Counted from the stretch's first letter, positions 8,766-16,899 are shown. The stretch: 37,935 nt of DNA from an uncultured Prevotellaceae bacterium (GCA_900318555.1 ONKX01000024.1:1-37935), one strand, 5' to 3'. Notes: generated by a model not told the origin, from the sequence alone. Made by a program: numbers and translations.

Positions 8766-9920
8766 TTAAATGGGCTTTTTATAGCAACGCCGGCGCTTGT
8801 GTTGGATATGTTCCAGATACTGCCACTGGCTCTGTACCTTCTCGTTGGTCTCCATTTCGACATTCGTCTCGCCCCACTTAAAGCCAAACTTCTGATAGCG
8901 GGGGATGAGGTCGTAGAACAGCAGGGCATTGGCACCCTTCTGCTGGTATTCAGGCAGGAAACCCACCAACATCAGGTCGAGACACTCTGCCTTGTGAAAT
9001 TTCAAGGCTCTCAGACAGTGCCACCAACCAAAGGGCCACAAGCGCCCGTTTTTACATTTCTGCAAGGCGCGCGTCATATTGGTAATCGAGATGCCTATAC
9101 CAATGACATCATGATCAGGCGTATTCCAGTCTTCTATCAGACAAAGCATGTCCATATCGAGCATGGGGAAATACATCTTGAGGTACTCGTCAATCTGACG
9201 TTCCGTCATCTGAGAGTAGCCATAGAGGTTGCCAAACGACTTATTGACCACATCGAGCACCTTACGACCATACTGCTCTTTACCAAACACCTGACTGCGC
9301 TTGGGGTGCATCGGATGCAGATTGTAGCGCTTCTGTACCAGTTCGGCCACCTTCTTGTATTTCTCAGGCATTCCGTCTTTGGGGACGATGAGCTTATACT
9401 CCACATAGTCATTGTCTTTCTCCCATCCGCCCAGCTGTTCCATGTGCTGAGGATAGTAGGGATAGTTGTAGATGGTAGCCATCGTGCCTAGCTGGTCGAA
9501 ACCTTCGATGAGCATTCCTTCTGGATCCATATCCGTAAAGCCCAACGGACCGACTATTTGCGTCATTCCTTTCTCACGACCCCATTGTTCGACAGCCTCG
9601 AAAAGTGCCTTTGACACTTCTAAATCGTCGATGAAATCGACCCATCCGAAACGCACGCTCTTAATGTCCCAGCGGTCGTTGGCACGATGGTTGATGATGC
9701 CTGCAATACGTCCAACGACCTTACCATCCTTGTAAGCCAGGAAGTATTCGGCCTCGCAGAACTCAAAAGCAGCGTTCTTGTCCTTACTCAATGTGTGTTT
9801 CTCGTCGGTATACAGGTTAGGTGCGTCGTAGGCATTGCCTCGATACAAATCGTAGTGAAGCTGGATGAAAGCATCGAGCTCCCGTTTGTTGGTGACTTTG
9901 CGAATCTCTACTGATGGCAT
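8766..9920 (-). CDS. GNAT-like acyltransferase family protein of unknown substrate
   Basis: A 384-residue cytoplasmic protein of a family common in Bacteroidetes, usually annotated as an N-acetyltransferase or hypothetical. The N-terminal half has GNAT-like strands ([15 protein letters not shown]) followed by a conserved-looking [18 protein letters not shown] loop; a second GNAT-like segment lies near 315-350 ([20 protein letters not shown]). I see no classical acetyl-CoA RxxGxG/A loop of the usual spacing. First gene of the operon with parE and the S41 protease, with a promoter at 9944-9951. The substrate is not inferable. Confidence 0.65.
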   Translation of the reverse strand: MPSVEIRKVTNKRELDAFIQLHYDLYRGNAYDAPNLYTDEKHTLSKDKNAAFEFCEAEYFLAYKDGKVVGRIAGIINHRANDRWDIKSVRFGWVDFIDDLEVSKALFEAVEQWGREKGMTQIVGPLGFTDMDPEGMLIEGFDQLGTMATIYNYPYYPQHMEQLGGWEKDNDYVEYKLIVPKDGMPEKYKKVAELVQKRYNLHPMHPKRSQVFGKEQYGRKVLDVVNKSFGNLYGYSQMTERQIDEYLKMYFPMLDMDMLCLIEDWNTPDHDVIGIGISITNMTRALQKCKNGRLWPFGWWHCLRALKFHKAECLDLMLVGFLPEYQQKGANALLFYDLIPRYQKFGFKWGETNVEMETNEKVQSQWQYLEHIQHKRRRCYKKPI

Positions 9921-9943
9921 AAGCTAATCCTTGTTTAATTTTG

Positions 9944-9951
9944 CAAAGGTA
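9944..9951 (-). promoter_or_regulatory. -7 box (TACCTTTG) of the GNAT-parE-S41 operon
   Basis: TACCTTTGCA on the minus strand is 24 bp before the start of the GNAT-like gene. It lies just after the methyltransferase gene end and would drive all three minus-strand genes. Confidence 0.6.
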
Positions 9952-9979
9952 AGCAAAAAGGCGCAAAAAGCCAAAATAA

Positions 9980-11260
9980 TTAACCAATTTTACAGCAAAT
10001 AAACAACTTATGCTCTCCAGAGGCTAACGTAGTAGCAAAGATATATGTGTCGCCACCATCCTTCAATTTCAGCTTTTTCCTAAGCAGTTCGGCAGTCATC
10101 GGAAAGTTGCGTACCGCAATATTTGCCGATTCCATCGGAACTAAACTTTCACTAAACTTTTTCTTAATCTCCTGCTTGTTCATCGATGAAATGGCTAAAA
10201 TTCTAAACTTACGCCCAGGGAAATCGTCGATTTCATCGGAAGAGAGGAAAAGGTGAGAGTTTGAAGAGACTTGTCGCACAGGGAACTGAGCTTCGACTTC
10301 AGCGAAGCATCCTGCCTTCATGATACTGGCATTCGGCTCGTAAAGGTAAAGGGGACTGTCAGCGAGGTCGGAGCTCGTCAAATGTTCCCAGCCTGGGAAC
10401 AAATTATTCCCAGCCTGGGAAGAAAACATTCCCACGCTGGGAATGCGCGCCACACTCCTACCTTTAGGTGGGAGAATAAATGTGAAGCTACTGGCTCCGT
10501 TAACACATACCACACGCAAACCGTCCGTTTGCTCCTTGCCAAGCAATAATAGGAGTTCTTTGCACTCGTTGTCGACGCTGACGACATGCACTTCTGCAAC
10601 TTTGAAAACGCCATCAGGCGAGGCTTTCTCCAAATCGCTGACTGCCTTGCGCCAATCAAGCATGGGGGAAAGTTTGAGCAGGACACGGTCAGTCTTTTGT
10701 ACTAACAAGGGGAGTAATTCCAAGATATTCGGCGTGCAGTCCTCAATGCTGTAAGTGCGTCCTCCGTGTTCGTTCCTTCGCGCTGGATCGAGGAAAGCTA
10801 GGCTGACGTGGGGCATCTCGGACAAGTATATTGCTGTGTCACAGCAATATACACAACAGTCGTGACCCAGCGTGCGGAAGTTTTCTTGGGCAATGGCGCA
10901 AAGCTGCTCGTTCTGCTCGACATAGGTACGCTGACGGAAGCCTTGCGACATCCAGTAAAAGTCGACACCAAAACCTCCCGTCAGGTCAACCATACTCTCA
11001 CCCTTGCCTGCAATCTGAGCCTTATAGCGAGCTGTTTGCTCAGAGGAACATTGTTCCATATTGAGATGAGGGGGATAGACGACTCCTTCGACCTCAGCCC
11101 ACGAAGGTAACTTCTTACGAGCGGTCTGACGACCTGCAATCTGTTGCAAGGCCGTCTGAAGGTCCACTTCTGCGTCCTTCGCACCCTGCAAAGCCAGCTT
11201 CCGTACGTCGTCATTAGCATGTTGACGAACGAATTCCCACGTCTTCTCATTGATTAACAT
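9980..11260 (-). CDS. Class I SAM-dependent methyltransferase with THUMP-like C-terminus
   Basis: A 426-residue protein of the PG_1098-like Bacteroidetes family. An N-terminal helical region (1-85) precedes the Rossmann domain with motif I VDLTGGFGVD (91-100), acidic E115 and the motif LDPARR (157-162); the C-terminal region (about 320-426) has the THUMP-like fold elements of this family. The target, probably RNA, is unproven. Start MLINEKTW is set by a -7 box only 4 nt upstream, which makes the longer in-frame start impossible for that transcript. Two palindromic elements lie inside it: a triple 22-bp repeat (residues about 273-292) and a 27-bp perfect inverted repeat (about 137-145). Divergent from dapB. 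Confidence 0.8.
   Translation of the reverse strand: MLINEKTWEFVRQHANDDVRKLALQGAKDAEVDLQTALQQIAGRQTARKKLPSWAEVEGVVYPPHLNMEQCSSEQTARYKAQIAGKGESMVDLTGGFGVDFYWMSQGFRQRTYVEQNEQLCAIAQENFRTLGHDCCVYCCDTAIYLSEMPHVSLAFLDPARRNEHGGRTYSIEDCTPNILELLPLLVQKTDRVLLKLSPMLDWRKAVSDLEKASPDGVFKVAEVHVVSVDNECKELLLLLGKEQTDGLRVVCVNGASSFTFILPPKGRSVARIPSVGMFSSQAGNNLFPGWEHLTSSDLADSPLYLYEPNASIMKAGCFAEVEAQFPVRQVSSNSHLFLSSDEIDDFPGRKFRILAISSMNKQEIKKKFSESLVPMESANIAVRNFPMTAELLRKKLKLKDGGDTYIFATTLASGEHKLFICCKIG
10384..10444. repeat. Triple palindromic repeat (core TTCCCAGCCTGGGAA) at 22-bp period inside a gene
   Basis: Three palindromes at 10385, 10407 and 10429, spaced exactly 22 bp, the third a variant with CACGCTGGG. Each can fold as a hairpin. 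They encode the peptide PSVGMFSSQAGNNLFPGWEH of the methyltransferase and do not break its frame. Confidence 0.9.
10826..10852. repeat. Perfect 27-bp inverted repeat (core GCTGTGTCACAGC) inside the methyltransferase gene
   Basis: Arms GTATATTGCTGTG and CACAGCAATATAC, 13 bp each with one central base. It encodes residues about 137-145 (YCCDTAIY). Thirteen matched pairs are very unlikely by chance at a given site. The core recurs at 28802. Confidence 0.85.
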
Positions 11261-11264
11261 GCTG

Positions 11265-11272
11265 CAAAAGTA
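11265..11272 (-). promoter_or_regulatory. -7 box (TACTTTTG) of the methyltransferase gene; leaderless
   Basis: TACTTTTGCAGC is followed directly by ATG on the minus strand, so only 4 nt separate the box from the start codon. Transcription would begin at or next to the ATG. Confidence 0.6.
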
Positions 11273-11286
11273 CGAAAAATATTTTA

Positions 11287-11321
11287 AATTCTTAATTTTC
11301 AATTCTCAATTCTCAATTATT
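11287..11321. repeat. Heptad array (AATTCTC and variants, x5) between divergent promoters
   Basis: Five consecutive 7-mers: AATTCTT, AATTTTC, AATTCTC, AATTCTC, AATTATT. The array fills the space between the methyltransferase and dapB -7 boxes, where the -33 regions of both promoters would be. Confidence 0.85.
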
Positions 11322-11326
11322 TATTG

Positions 11327-11334
11327 TACCTTTG
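11327..11334 (+). promoter_or_regulatory. -7 box (TACCTTTG) of dapB
   Basis: TACCTTTGCA lies 23 bp before the dapB ATG and 6 bp after the heptad array. Confidence 0.65.
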
Positions 11335-11357
11335 CACCGTATTAATACATTATTATT

Positions 11358-12074
11358 ATGAAAATAGCTTTAATCGGCTACGGCAAGATGGGCAAGATGA
11401 TAGAGCAGATAGCCCTGAGTCGTGGTCATGAGATTGTGAGTATTATCGACATTGACAATCAGGACGACTTCGACAGCGAGGCCTTCAAGAGTGCTGATGT
11501 GGCGATAGAGTTTACAGCCCCTCAGGCTGCTTATGGCAATTATTTGCATGCTTTCAAACACCACGTGAAGGTGGTGAGTGGCTCGACGGGTTGGATGAAG
11601 GAACATGGTGACGACGTGAAGCGCATGTGCTCTGAGGAAGGACAGACGCTGTTCTGGGCCTCGAACTTCTCCATTGGTGTGGCCATCTTCAGTGCTGTCA
11701 ACAAGTATCTGGCAAAGATTATGAACCAGTTCCCACAGTATGACGTCGAGATGGAAGAGACGCACCACGTACATAAGCTCGACCATCCTTCAGGGACTGC
11801 TATCACACTGGCAGAGGGCATTGTAGAGAATATCGACCGCAAGGAAGCTTGGGCTGAGGATACAACAGACCCCAAACTGCTGCGTATCGACCATATTCGT
11901 CGTGGTGAGGTGGCAGGTATCCATACCGTCCGCTACGATTCTGAGGCTGACATCATCACCATAACTCACGACGCCCACTCTCGTCAGGGTTTTGCCCTTG
12001 GTGCCGTGCTGGCTGCTGAGTACACCAAAGACCATCAGGGATTGCTGACCATCTCAGACATGTTTAAATTTTAA
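11358..12074 (+). CDS. dapB: 4-hydroxy-tetrahydrodipicolinate reductase
   Basis: A 238-residue reductase of the diaminopimelate/lysine pathway, reducing HTPA with NAD(P)H in the cytoplasm. The Rossmann motif is GYGKMG (7-12). The catalytic signature E-ETHHVHKLDHPSGTA (about 133-149) contains the active-site His pair and Lys, and the SNFSIG motif precedes it. It is shorter than the 273-residue E. coli enzyme, as is usual for Bacteroidetes. First gene of a run with lepB, lepB-like, wbqC and comEC, an arrangement common in this phylum. Confidence 0.95.
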   Translation: MKIALIGYGKMGKMIEQIALSRGHEIVSIIDIDNQDDFDSEAFKSADVAIEFTAPQAAYGNYLHAFKHHVKVVSGSTGWMKEHGDDVKRMCSEEGQTLFWASNFSIGVAIFSAVNKYLAKIMNQFPQYDVEMEETHHVHKLDHPSGTAITLAEGIVENIDRKEAWAEDTTDPKLLRIDHIRRGEVAGIHTVRYDSEADIITITHDAHSRQGFALGAVLAAEYTKDHQGLLTISDMFKF

Positions 12075-12098
12075 TAAGTGTCACCAAAATATGTTAAT

Positions 12099-12153
12099 GT
12101 TTCATGCTTCGCGCAACAAATACTCAGATGCGTAACGTCGAAAGCATGTAAAC
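12099..12153 (+). promoter_or_regulatory. Imperfect long hairpin between dapB and lepB
   Basis: GTTTCATGCTTCG pairs with CGAAAGCATGTAAAC except for single-base bulges, and a GCGC/GCGT pair may extend the stem inward. No T-tract follows, so it is not a clear terminator. No TAnnTTTG box is visible for lepB. It may be a processing or attenuation element, or a repeat remnant. Confidence 0.4.
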
Positions 12154-12169
12154 CAAATATTATACAATC

Positions 12170-13597
12170 ATGGAGAAAAAGAAAAAGTTGAATATGAAGG
12201 TGCAGTGGGCGAAGTTCATCTGCGTTTTGATATTGTACCTATTATTCCTTTACTGGGTAGGTTCATGGTGGGGACTGCTCGTCATTCCGTTCATCTATGA
12301 CGTATATATCACCAAGAAGATTAAGTGGCAATGGTGGAAGGAGTCTGAAGGTCCTGTGAAGTGGGTCATGTCGTGGGTTGACGCATTGGTATTTGCTCTC
12401 GTAGCAGTCTATTTCATCAACTTGTTTTTCTTCCAGAATTACGTGATTCCATCGAGTTCGTTAGAGAAGAGCCTCTTGACGGGTGATTACCTCTTCGTGT
12501 CGAAAGTGAGCTATGGTCCACGTATCCCTGAGACACCACTGACAATGCCTTTGACACAACACACCCTGCCTGTCTTTGAGTGTAAGTCGTACATTGAGTG
12601 GCCCCACTGGGACTATCGTCGCGTGAAGGGTTTGGGCAAGGTTCAGCTGAACGATATCGTCGTGTTCAACTATCCTGCTGGTGATACCCTGACGTCAGAC
12701 ATTCATCACCAGGCAGAGGACTTCTATCGCAACTGCTATGGTTACGGTTATGGGCTTTGGGAGAATCGGCCCAACCCAGACTCGTTGAGCACAGAGGAAC
12801 GCATGAAGTACTTCCATCAGCTTTACCAACTGGGACGCGAATACATAGAGAAAAATCGTCAGGAGTTTGGTGAGATTGTTACTCGTCCTACGGATCGTCG
12901 CGAGAACTACGTGAAGCGTTGTGTAGGTCTTCCTGGACAGACGTTGCAAATCAAGGACCGCATCATCTACATCAATGGCGAGGCCAACAAGGAACCTGAT
13001 AACGTGCAGTACACCTACCGTCTGAAGCTGAACCAGCGTTTGGAGGACGATGTGATGAAGGAGTTAGGCATCACGATGGAAGACTTGATGAGCCTGAACA
13101 CCCTCGGCTATATGCCACTGACCAACAATGCTGCCAAAGAACTGAAACAGCGTGGAATCGCAGAAAACATTGAGTTGAACAGAGATAATGACGAGTGGGA
13201 CATCTATCCTTTGAACGGCAATCTGCATTGGACGCGCGACAACTACGGTCCCATCTGGATTCCTGCCAAGGGCGAAAGTATCGACCTAACGTTGGAAAAC
13301 CTGCCTATATACGAGCGTCCCATCAGAACCTACGAGGGTAATAAACTCGAGGTGAAGAATGGCAAGATATTCATCAACGACAAGGAAACCACAAAGTATA
13401 CCTTCAAGTTGGATTACTATTGGATGCAGGGTGACAACCGTCATAACTCGCTCGACTCACGCTACTGGGGCTTTGTGCCAGAAGACCATATCGTGGGTAA
13501 GCCCATCTTCATCTGGTGGAGCTCTGATCCAGACCGTAGTGGTTTTGGTGGTATTCGCTGGAGTCGCCTGTTCCGCTTTGTAGACAATATCAAATAA
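12170..13597 (+). CDS. lepB: Signal peptidase I, long Bacteroidetes form
   Basis: A 475-residue membrane serine protease that removes signal peptides of exported proteins. Two N-terminal hydrophobic segments (about 14-46 and 70-92) are followed by the S26 catalytic region: nucleophile S97 in PSSSLEKSL, GDYLFVSK, and general-base K249 in VKRCVGLPGQ; the late box QGDNRHNSLDSRYWGFVP is near 422-439. A large insertion (about 170-240) between boxes and a second one (about 280-395) make it longer than E. coli LepB (324). Ser and Lys are both present, in contrast to the next gene. It lies 95 nt after dapB. Confidence 0.93.
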   Translation: MEKKKKLNMKVQWAKFICVLILYLLFLYWVGSWWGLLVIPFIYDVYITKKIKWQWWKESEGPVKWVMSWVDALVFALVAVYFINLFFFQNYVIPSSSLEKSLLTGDYLFVSKVSYGPRIPETPLTMPLTQHTLPVFECKSYIEWPHWDYRRVKGLGKVQLNDIVVFNYPAGDTLTSDIHHQAEDFYRNCYGYGYGLWENRPNPDSLSTEERMKYFHQLYQLGREYIEKNRQEFGEIVTRPTDRRENYVKRCVGLPGQTLQIKDRIIYINGEANKEPDNVQYTYRLKLNQRLEDDVMKELGITMEDLMSLNTLGYMPLTNNAAKELKQRGIAENIELNRDNDEWDIYPLNGNLHWTRDNYGPIWIPAKGESIDLTLENLPIYERPIRTYEGNKLEVKNGKIFINDKETTKYTFKLDYYWMQGDNRHNSLDSRYWGFVPEDHIVGKPIFIWWSSDPDRSGFGGIRWSRLFRFVDNIK

Positions 13598-13598
13598 G

Positions 13599-13626
13599 GT
13601 AAGAGATTTGATGTAAGAAGTATGAG
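13599..13626. repeat. Degenerate heptad series at the lepB/lepB-like junction
   Basis: GTAAGAG, ATTTGAT, GTAAGAA, GTATGAG run consecutively and cover the start codon of the next gene (ATG 13622). The match is partial; listed because clearer heptad arrays surround it in the window. Confidence 0.35.
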
Positions 13627-14122
13627 TAACTGGCTAAAGTACGTAATCGCATTTGCATCAGCATTCGCTGTGATGCTATTGGTACGTACTTTAGTCTTTT
13701 CCATACATGGAGTGTTGGGTGACGGACTGGCTCCTTTGTATAAAAGTGGTGACCGTCTGCTCATCAATCGTTGCAGCTATGGTTTACGCATTGAGGGCAA
13801 TGGGCTGTTGCCCTATAGCCGCCTGTTGCGCCAGCCCGTCAAAAAGGGCGATATCGTGGCCTTCACCGTTCCCTGCGATTCGGTCAATGGGCTCTGTATA
13901 GCCCGCTGTACGGCCGTTCCTGGCGATACCATTCGTACAAAAGACGGCCCTCTGCTTGTTCCTGGTCTCAAGACCTGCGCCAAAACGGATTACTACTGGT
14001 TGGAGGCTGTCAACAAGGAGAACCCCGTCGACTCCCGCTACTTCGGCTTTATCCCTGAAAGCAACATCATCGGACGCGTAGTCACAGTGCTCTACAATCG
14101 TCAAAACACCTTGCTGCCATGA
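13622..14122 (+). CDS. Signal-peptidase-I-like protein lacking the catalytic Ser and Lys
   Basis: A 166-residue S26-family paralogue of the preceding gene with one N-terminal membrane segment (about 5-28). Aligned on the shared GD...SYG..RI block, the position of the lepB nucleophile S97 is Gly35 (sequence LGDGLAPLY), and the position of K249 is Ala94 (IARCTAVPGD). The late box NKENPVDSRYFGFIPESNIIG is kept. The family fold therefore seems preserved while the catalytic dyad is gone, so it is probably not a peptidase; a partner or regulator of LepB is a guess. The gene lies 24 nt after lepB and overlaps wbqC by 4 nt (ATGA). Confidence 0.85.
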   Translation: MSNWLKYVIAFASAFAVMLLVRTLVFSIHGVLGDGLAPLYKSGDRLLINRCSYGLRIEGNGLLPYSRLLRQPVKKGDIVAFTVPCDSVNGLCIARCTAVPGDTIRTKDGPLLVPGLKTCAKTDYYWLEAVNKENPVDSRYFGFIPESNIIGRVVTVLYNRQNTLLP

Positions 14123-14739
14123 GTTCAGCACTGTTGCAGACTACCTACTTCGGACCAGTCCAATGGTACCAGAAGCTCTATCGCTACGACCATTGCACCA
14201 TAGAGCAATACGACTCGTTCCAGAAGCAAACTTATCGAAATCGTTGTGTGATTTCTACTGCCAATGGGTTGCAAGCGCTTACAGTCCCTGTAGAGCACTC
14301 ACCTCTCACCTCTAACCACTCACCTCTGGTTAAAGACCTTCGCATCAGCGACCACAACCAATGGAGACGAGTGCATTGGAATGCCTTACAAAGTGCATAC
14401 AGCGAGAGTCCGTTCTTTGAGTATTATGCTGACGATCTACATCCCTTCTTTGAGCAGAAATACACCTTTTTAGTCGATTTCAACGAGAATATCCGTCAGA
14501 AAATCTGCGAGCTCATCGACATCCAACCCAATGTCAGCTATACCTCAGACTTCAGCCATCAGCCATCAGACATCACTGATTTTCGTGACATTATCCACGC
14601 CAAGCATCCACAGCCAGACCCCGACTTCGAGCCTAAAGTATATTGGCAGGTGTTTCAGCACAAACATGGTTTCCTGCCCAACCTCTCCATACTCGACTTG
14701 CTGTTCTGCATGGGGCCGGAATCCGTATTCTATTTGTAA
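14119..14739 (+). CDS. WbqC-like family protein
   Basis: A 206-residue cytoplasmic protein matching the WbqC-like family: N-terminal TTYFGPVQWYQKL, the central LRISDHNQWRRVHWNALQSAY and SPFFEYYADDL segments, and the C-terminal LSILDLLFCMGPES. The family is linked to glycan/O-antigen loci in other bacteria, but the reaction is unknown. Translation is likely coupled to the lepB-like gene through an ATGA overlap. Two separate heptad arrays lie in frame at residues about 60-70 (HSPLTSNHSPL) and 143-152 (SDFSHQPSD), in positions that look like surface loops. Confidence 0.85.
   Translation: MSSALLQTTYFGPVQWYQKLYRYDHCTIEQYDSFQKQTYRNRCVISTANGLQALTVPVEHSPLTSNHSPLVKDLRISDHNQWRRVHWNALQSAYSESPFFEYYADDLHPFFEQKYTFLVDFNENIRQKICELIDIQPNVSYTSDFSHQPSDITDFRDIIHAKHPQPDPDFEPKVYWQVFQHKHGFLPNLSILDLLFCMGPESVFYL
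14298..14327. repeat. Intragenic heptad array, unit CTCACCT x4.3, in the WbqC-like gene
   Basis: CTCACCT, CTCACCT, CTAACCA, CTCACCT then CT. It encodes SPLTSNHSPL. The same unit, in the same reading frame, occurs at 26180 in an unrelated gene. Confidence 0.88.
14545..14575. repeat. Intragenic heptad array, unit TCAGCCA x4.4, in the WbqC-like gene
   Basis: TCAGACT, TCAGCCA, TCAGCCA, TCAGACA then TCA. It encodes SDFSHQPSDI without disturbing the frame. Confidence 0.85.
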
Positions 14740-14741
14740 TC

Positions 14742-16232
14742 ATGAAAATCCATGCACCCTTGTTGCCTTTAGCCTTTTGTCTGGCATTAGGCATTGTCGC
14801 TGGCAAATTCCTCGGCAATTGGACATGGGGCTTGATTCCACTAGTGATCATGTTGGTGGTGACCGCCTTGTTGGGTCGCTATCCTCGTTGGCAGTCAATC
14901 GGCATAGGGTGTTGTGTTATCTTGATTGGAGCAGTCTTAAGTTCCAGAATCAGACATCATTTGAACGTCGAATGGCCAGACAGACCAATGGTAACTGAGG
15001 CCGTAGTCATCAGCGAACCCGTTATAAAAGAAAAGGTTATTGTTGCAGACCTCCTAACGACAGAAGGGCACAAAAAGCTAAGATGCAGACTGGTAAGAGA
15101 CGAGCGGAGCGAACGAATCCGCATAGGTGACGGACTCCAGATACGCGCATATATTAATAAGGTACACGCATGGGAGCAAGGCCATTTCGACTACCAACGC
15201 TATATGGCCTGTCATGGGTTTGTTGGTGAATTGTTTGCGAAACAAAGTGACTGGCAATGGAAACAGTTATCATTGTCTGGCCTTAGCATACTGGAACGAG
15301 CAAAACTTCGTTTCCTTCTATGGCGCCACCAATTGTTGGAGCAATATCAGAAGTGGGGAATAACAACGGAGGCCTATAGTGTGATAGCAGCAATGACGCT
15401 GGGCGAAAAGTCGCAGTTGGATGCAGGACTAAAGGAAACGTACTCCCAAGTAGGAGCCTCCCACATTCTGGCCCTCAGTGGACTGCACCTGATGATTATC
15501 TATACGGTCATCTCGCTATTCCTAGGCTGGCGACGATTCAGGACGGTTTCACAAGTCCTTATTGTCCTGTCTATCTGGGCCTTTGCCTTTTTGGTAGGCT
15601 TGTCGCCCAGTGTGACACGTGCTGCCTTCATGATCAGTGTCTATGCTTTGCTAGCATTAGGCCACAGGGAAAAAATGTCCGTCAACACATTGGCATTTAC
15701 AGCTATCGTCATGCTAATAGTTAATCCTTTGGCACTCTACGATATGGGATTTCAACTATCATTCATGGCTGTGCTGGCTATCTTGCTATTCTGTCCTATG
15801 TTGGAACGTATCATTCCTCTTCACATACAACTGGAGCACCGCTGGTTAAAAGCCCTCTGGGGATTGACAACAGTCTCGTTGTCTGCACAAATAGGCACAG
15901 CACCACTGATTGCCTGCTATTTCGAACGTTTTGCCACCTATTTTCTGCTCAGCAACTTCGTGGTCATACCCTTGGCAACAATCCTACTCTATCTGGCATT
16001 GCTCAGCATATGCACCTGTTGGTGGAGCGCACTACAAGCATTGATTGTCACTGCCCTCTCATCTATCGTCATTCTGATGAATAACCTGTTGGAAAGCATT
16101 GCTCACCTGCCCTATTGCAGCATAGAGGGTATCCGTCTATCCACACTGCAATTGGGATGCATCTATTTGCTGATAGGAAGCGTTTATGTCTTTCTCAACC
16201 TAAAATTTCCAAGATTTCGCCAAAACGGTTGA
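14742..16232 (+). CDS. comEC: ComEC/Rec2-type DNA uptake channel (competence domain, no beta-lactamase domain)
   Basis: A 496-residue polytopic membrane protein. The N-terminal membrane segment and soluble OB-like region (DUF4131-type, about 1-165) precede the competence domain, signed by HILALSGLHLMIIY (about 243-256) and LSPSVTRAAFM, then 7-8 membrane helices. It would carry single-stranded DNA across the inner membrane. The C-terminal metallo-beta-lactamase domain of longer ComEC proteins is absent, and the gene ends after the last helix. Start ATG 14742 lies 2 nt after the wbqC stop. Its end overlaps the convergent HAD gene by 38 bp. Confidence 0.88.
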   Translation: MKIHAPLLPLAFCLALGIVAGKFLGNWTWGLIPLVIMLVVTALLGRYPRWQSIGIGCCVILIGAVLSSRIRHHLNVEWPDRPMVTEAVVISEPVIKEKVIVADLLTTEGHKKLRCRLVRDERSERIRIGDGLQIRAYINKVHAWEQGHFDYQRYMACHGFVGELFAKQSDWQWKQLSLSGLSILERAKLRFLLWRHQLLEQYQKWGITTEAYSVIAAMTLGEKSQLDAGLKETYSQVGASHILALSGLHLMIIYTVISLFLGWRRFRTVSQVLIVLSIWAFAFLVGLSPSVTRAAFMISVYALLALGHREKMSVNTLAFTAIVMLIVNPLALYDMGFQLSFMAVLAILLFCPMLERIIPLHIQLEHRWLKALWGLTTVSLSAQIGTAPLIACYFERFATYFLLSNFVVIPLATILLYLALLSICTCWWSALQALIVTALSSIVILMNNLLESIAHLPYCSIEGIRLSTLQLGCIYLLIGSVYVFLNLKFPRFRQNG

Positions 16233-16899
16233 TCTTCTGCAGACGTTCGTGGGGAAACTCTTCCGACTTCTCCAATTCCCATACCACATGATAGGGAATA
16301 TAAATGCTATAGGCACCTGCACACAACGCAGGAACCACATCTGAACGAAATGAGTTACCAACCATTACCGTCTGCTCTGGGGCTACGTCCAGATTCTCAC
16401 ACAACTGTCGATATTCCTTTTCCGTCTTGTTCGACACTGTTTCCATGTGCGAAAAATATTGTTCCAAACCAGAACGACGAAGTTTGTTCTCCTGATCCAA
16501 TAACTCACCTTTCGTAAACACAACCAACTGGTATCGGCGCGACTGGGAGAGTTGTTTCAGCGTATCCTCCACTTCTGGCAGAGGGGTTGTGGGAAACAGC
16601 AACAACTCTCGACCCAAATCCAGCAGTTTCATCACGACATCACCTGTCAATTGCTCATGACTCACACGAACGGCATTCTCTACCAGCGACAAAGTAAAGG
16701 CCTTCGTACCATAACCCGTCAACGGCAGGTTCTTGCGCTCAGTAGCAAACAAGCCTTCGCTAACCTCGCGAGCTGTCGCCCACGGACTGAGCAGTTCGCA
16801 GCATTTCCGTTCCACCTCGTCGAACCACGACTGGCAGTCCCATAACGTGTCGTCAGCATCGAATGCCACTACGCGAATATCATCCCATTTCTGGTTCAT
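16195..16899 (-). CDS. HAD-superfamily hydrolase (phosphatase-like)
   Basis: A 234-residue cytoplasmic HAD protein. Motif I is DADDTLWD (15-22, nucleophile D15), motif II is VVFTKG, motif III is the Lys in SNKTEKEY, and motif IV is VGNSFRSDVVPA. The helical cap lies between motifs I and II. The substrate is not inferable. The start overlaps the acetylesterase stop as ATGA, so translation may be coupled; a TACTTTTG box just upstream lies within the esterase's last codons. The 3' end overlaps comEC tail-to-tail. Confidence 0.85.
   Translation of the reverse strand: MNQKWDDIRVVAFDADDTLWDCQSWFDEVERKCCELLSPWATAREVSEGLFATERKNLPLTGYGTKAFTLSLVENAVRVSHEQLTGDVVMKLLDLGRELLLFPTTPLPEVEDTLKQLSQSRRYQLVVFTKGELLDQENKLRRSGLEQYFSHMETVSNKTEKEYRQLCENLDVAPEQTVMVGNSFRSDVVPALCAGAYSIYIPYHVVWELEKSEEFPHERLQKINRFGEILEILG

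Noticed and set aside
8744-8935. N-terminal extension of ParE into the GNAT-like gene
   Set aside because: Unrelated to ParE; MSEENN at 8743 directly precedes the conserved ATPase domain.
8751-9491. 246-codon plus-strand open frame opposite the GNAT-like gene
   Set aside because: Composition follows the opposite-strand codons and it has no promoter or ribosome site.
14742-16232. ComEC as a truncated pseudogene because it lacks the beta-lactamase domain
   Set aside because: The competence domain is complete and many ComEC homologues lack that domain; no frameshift is visible.
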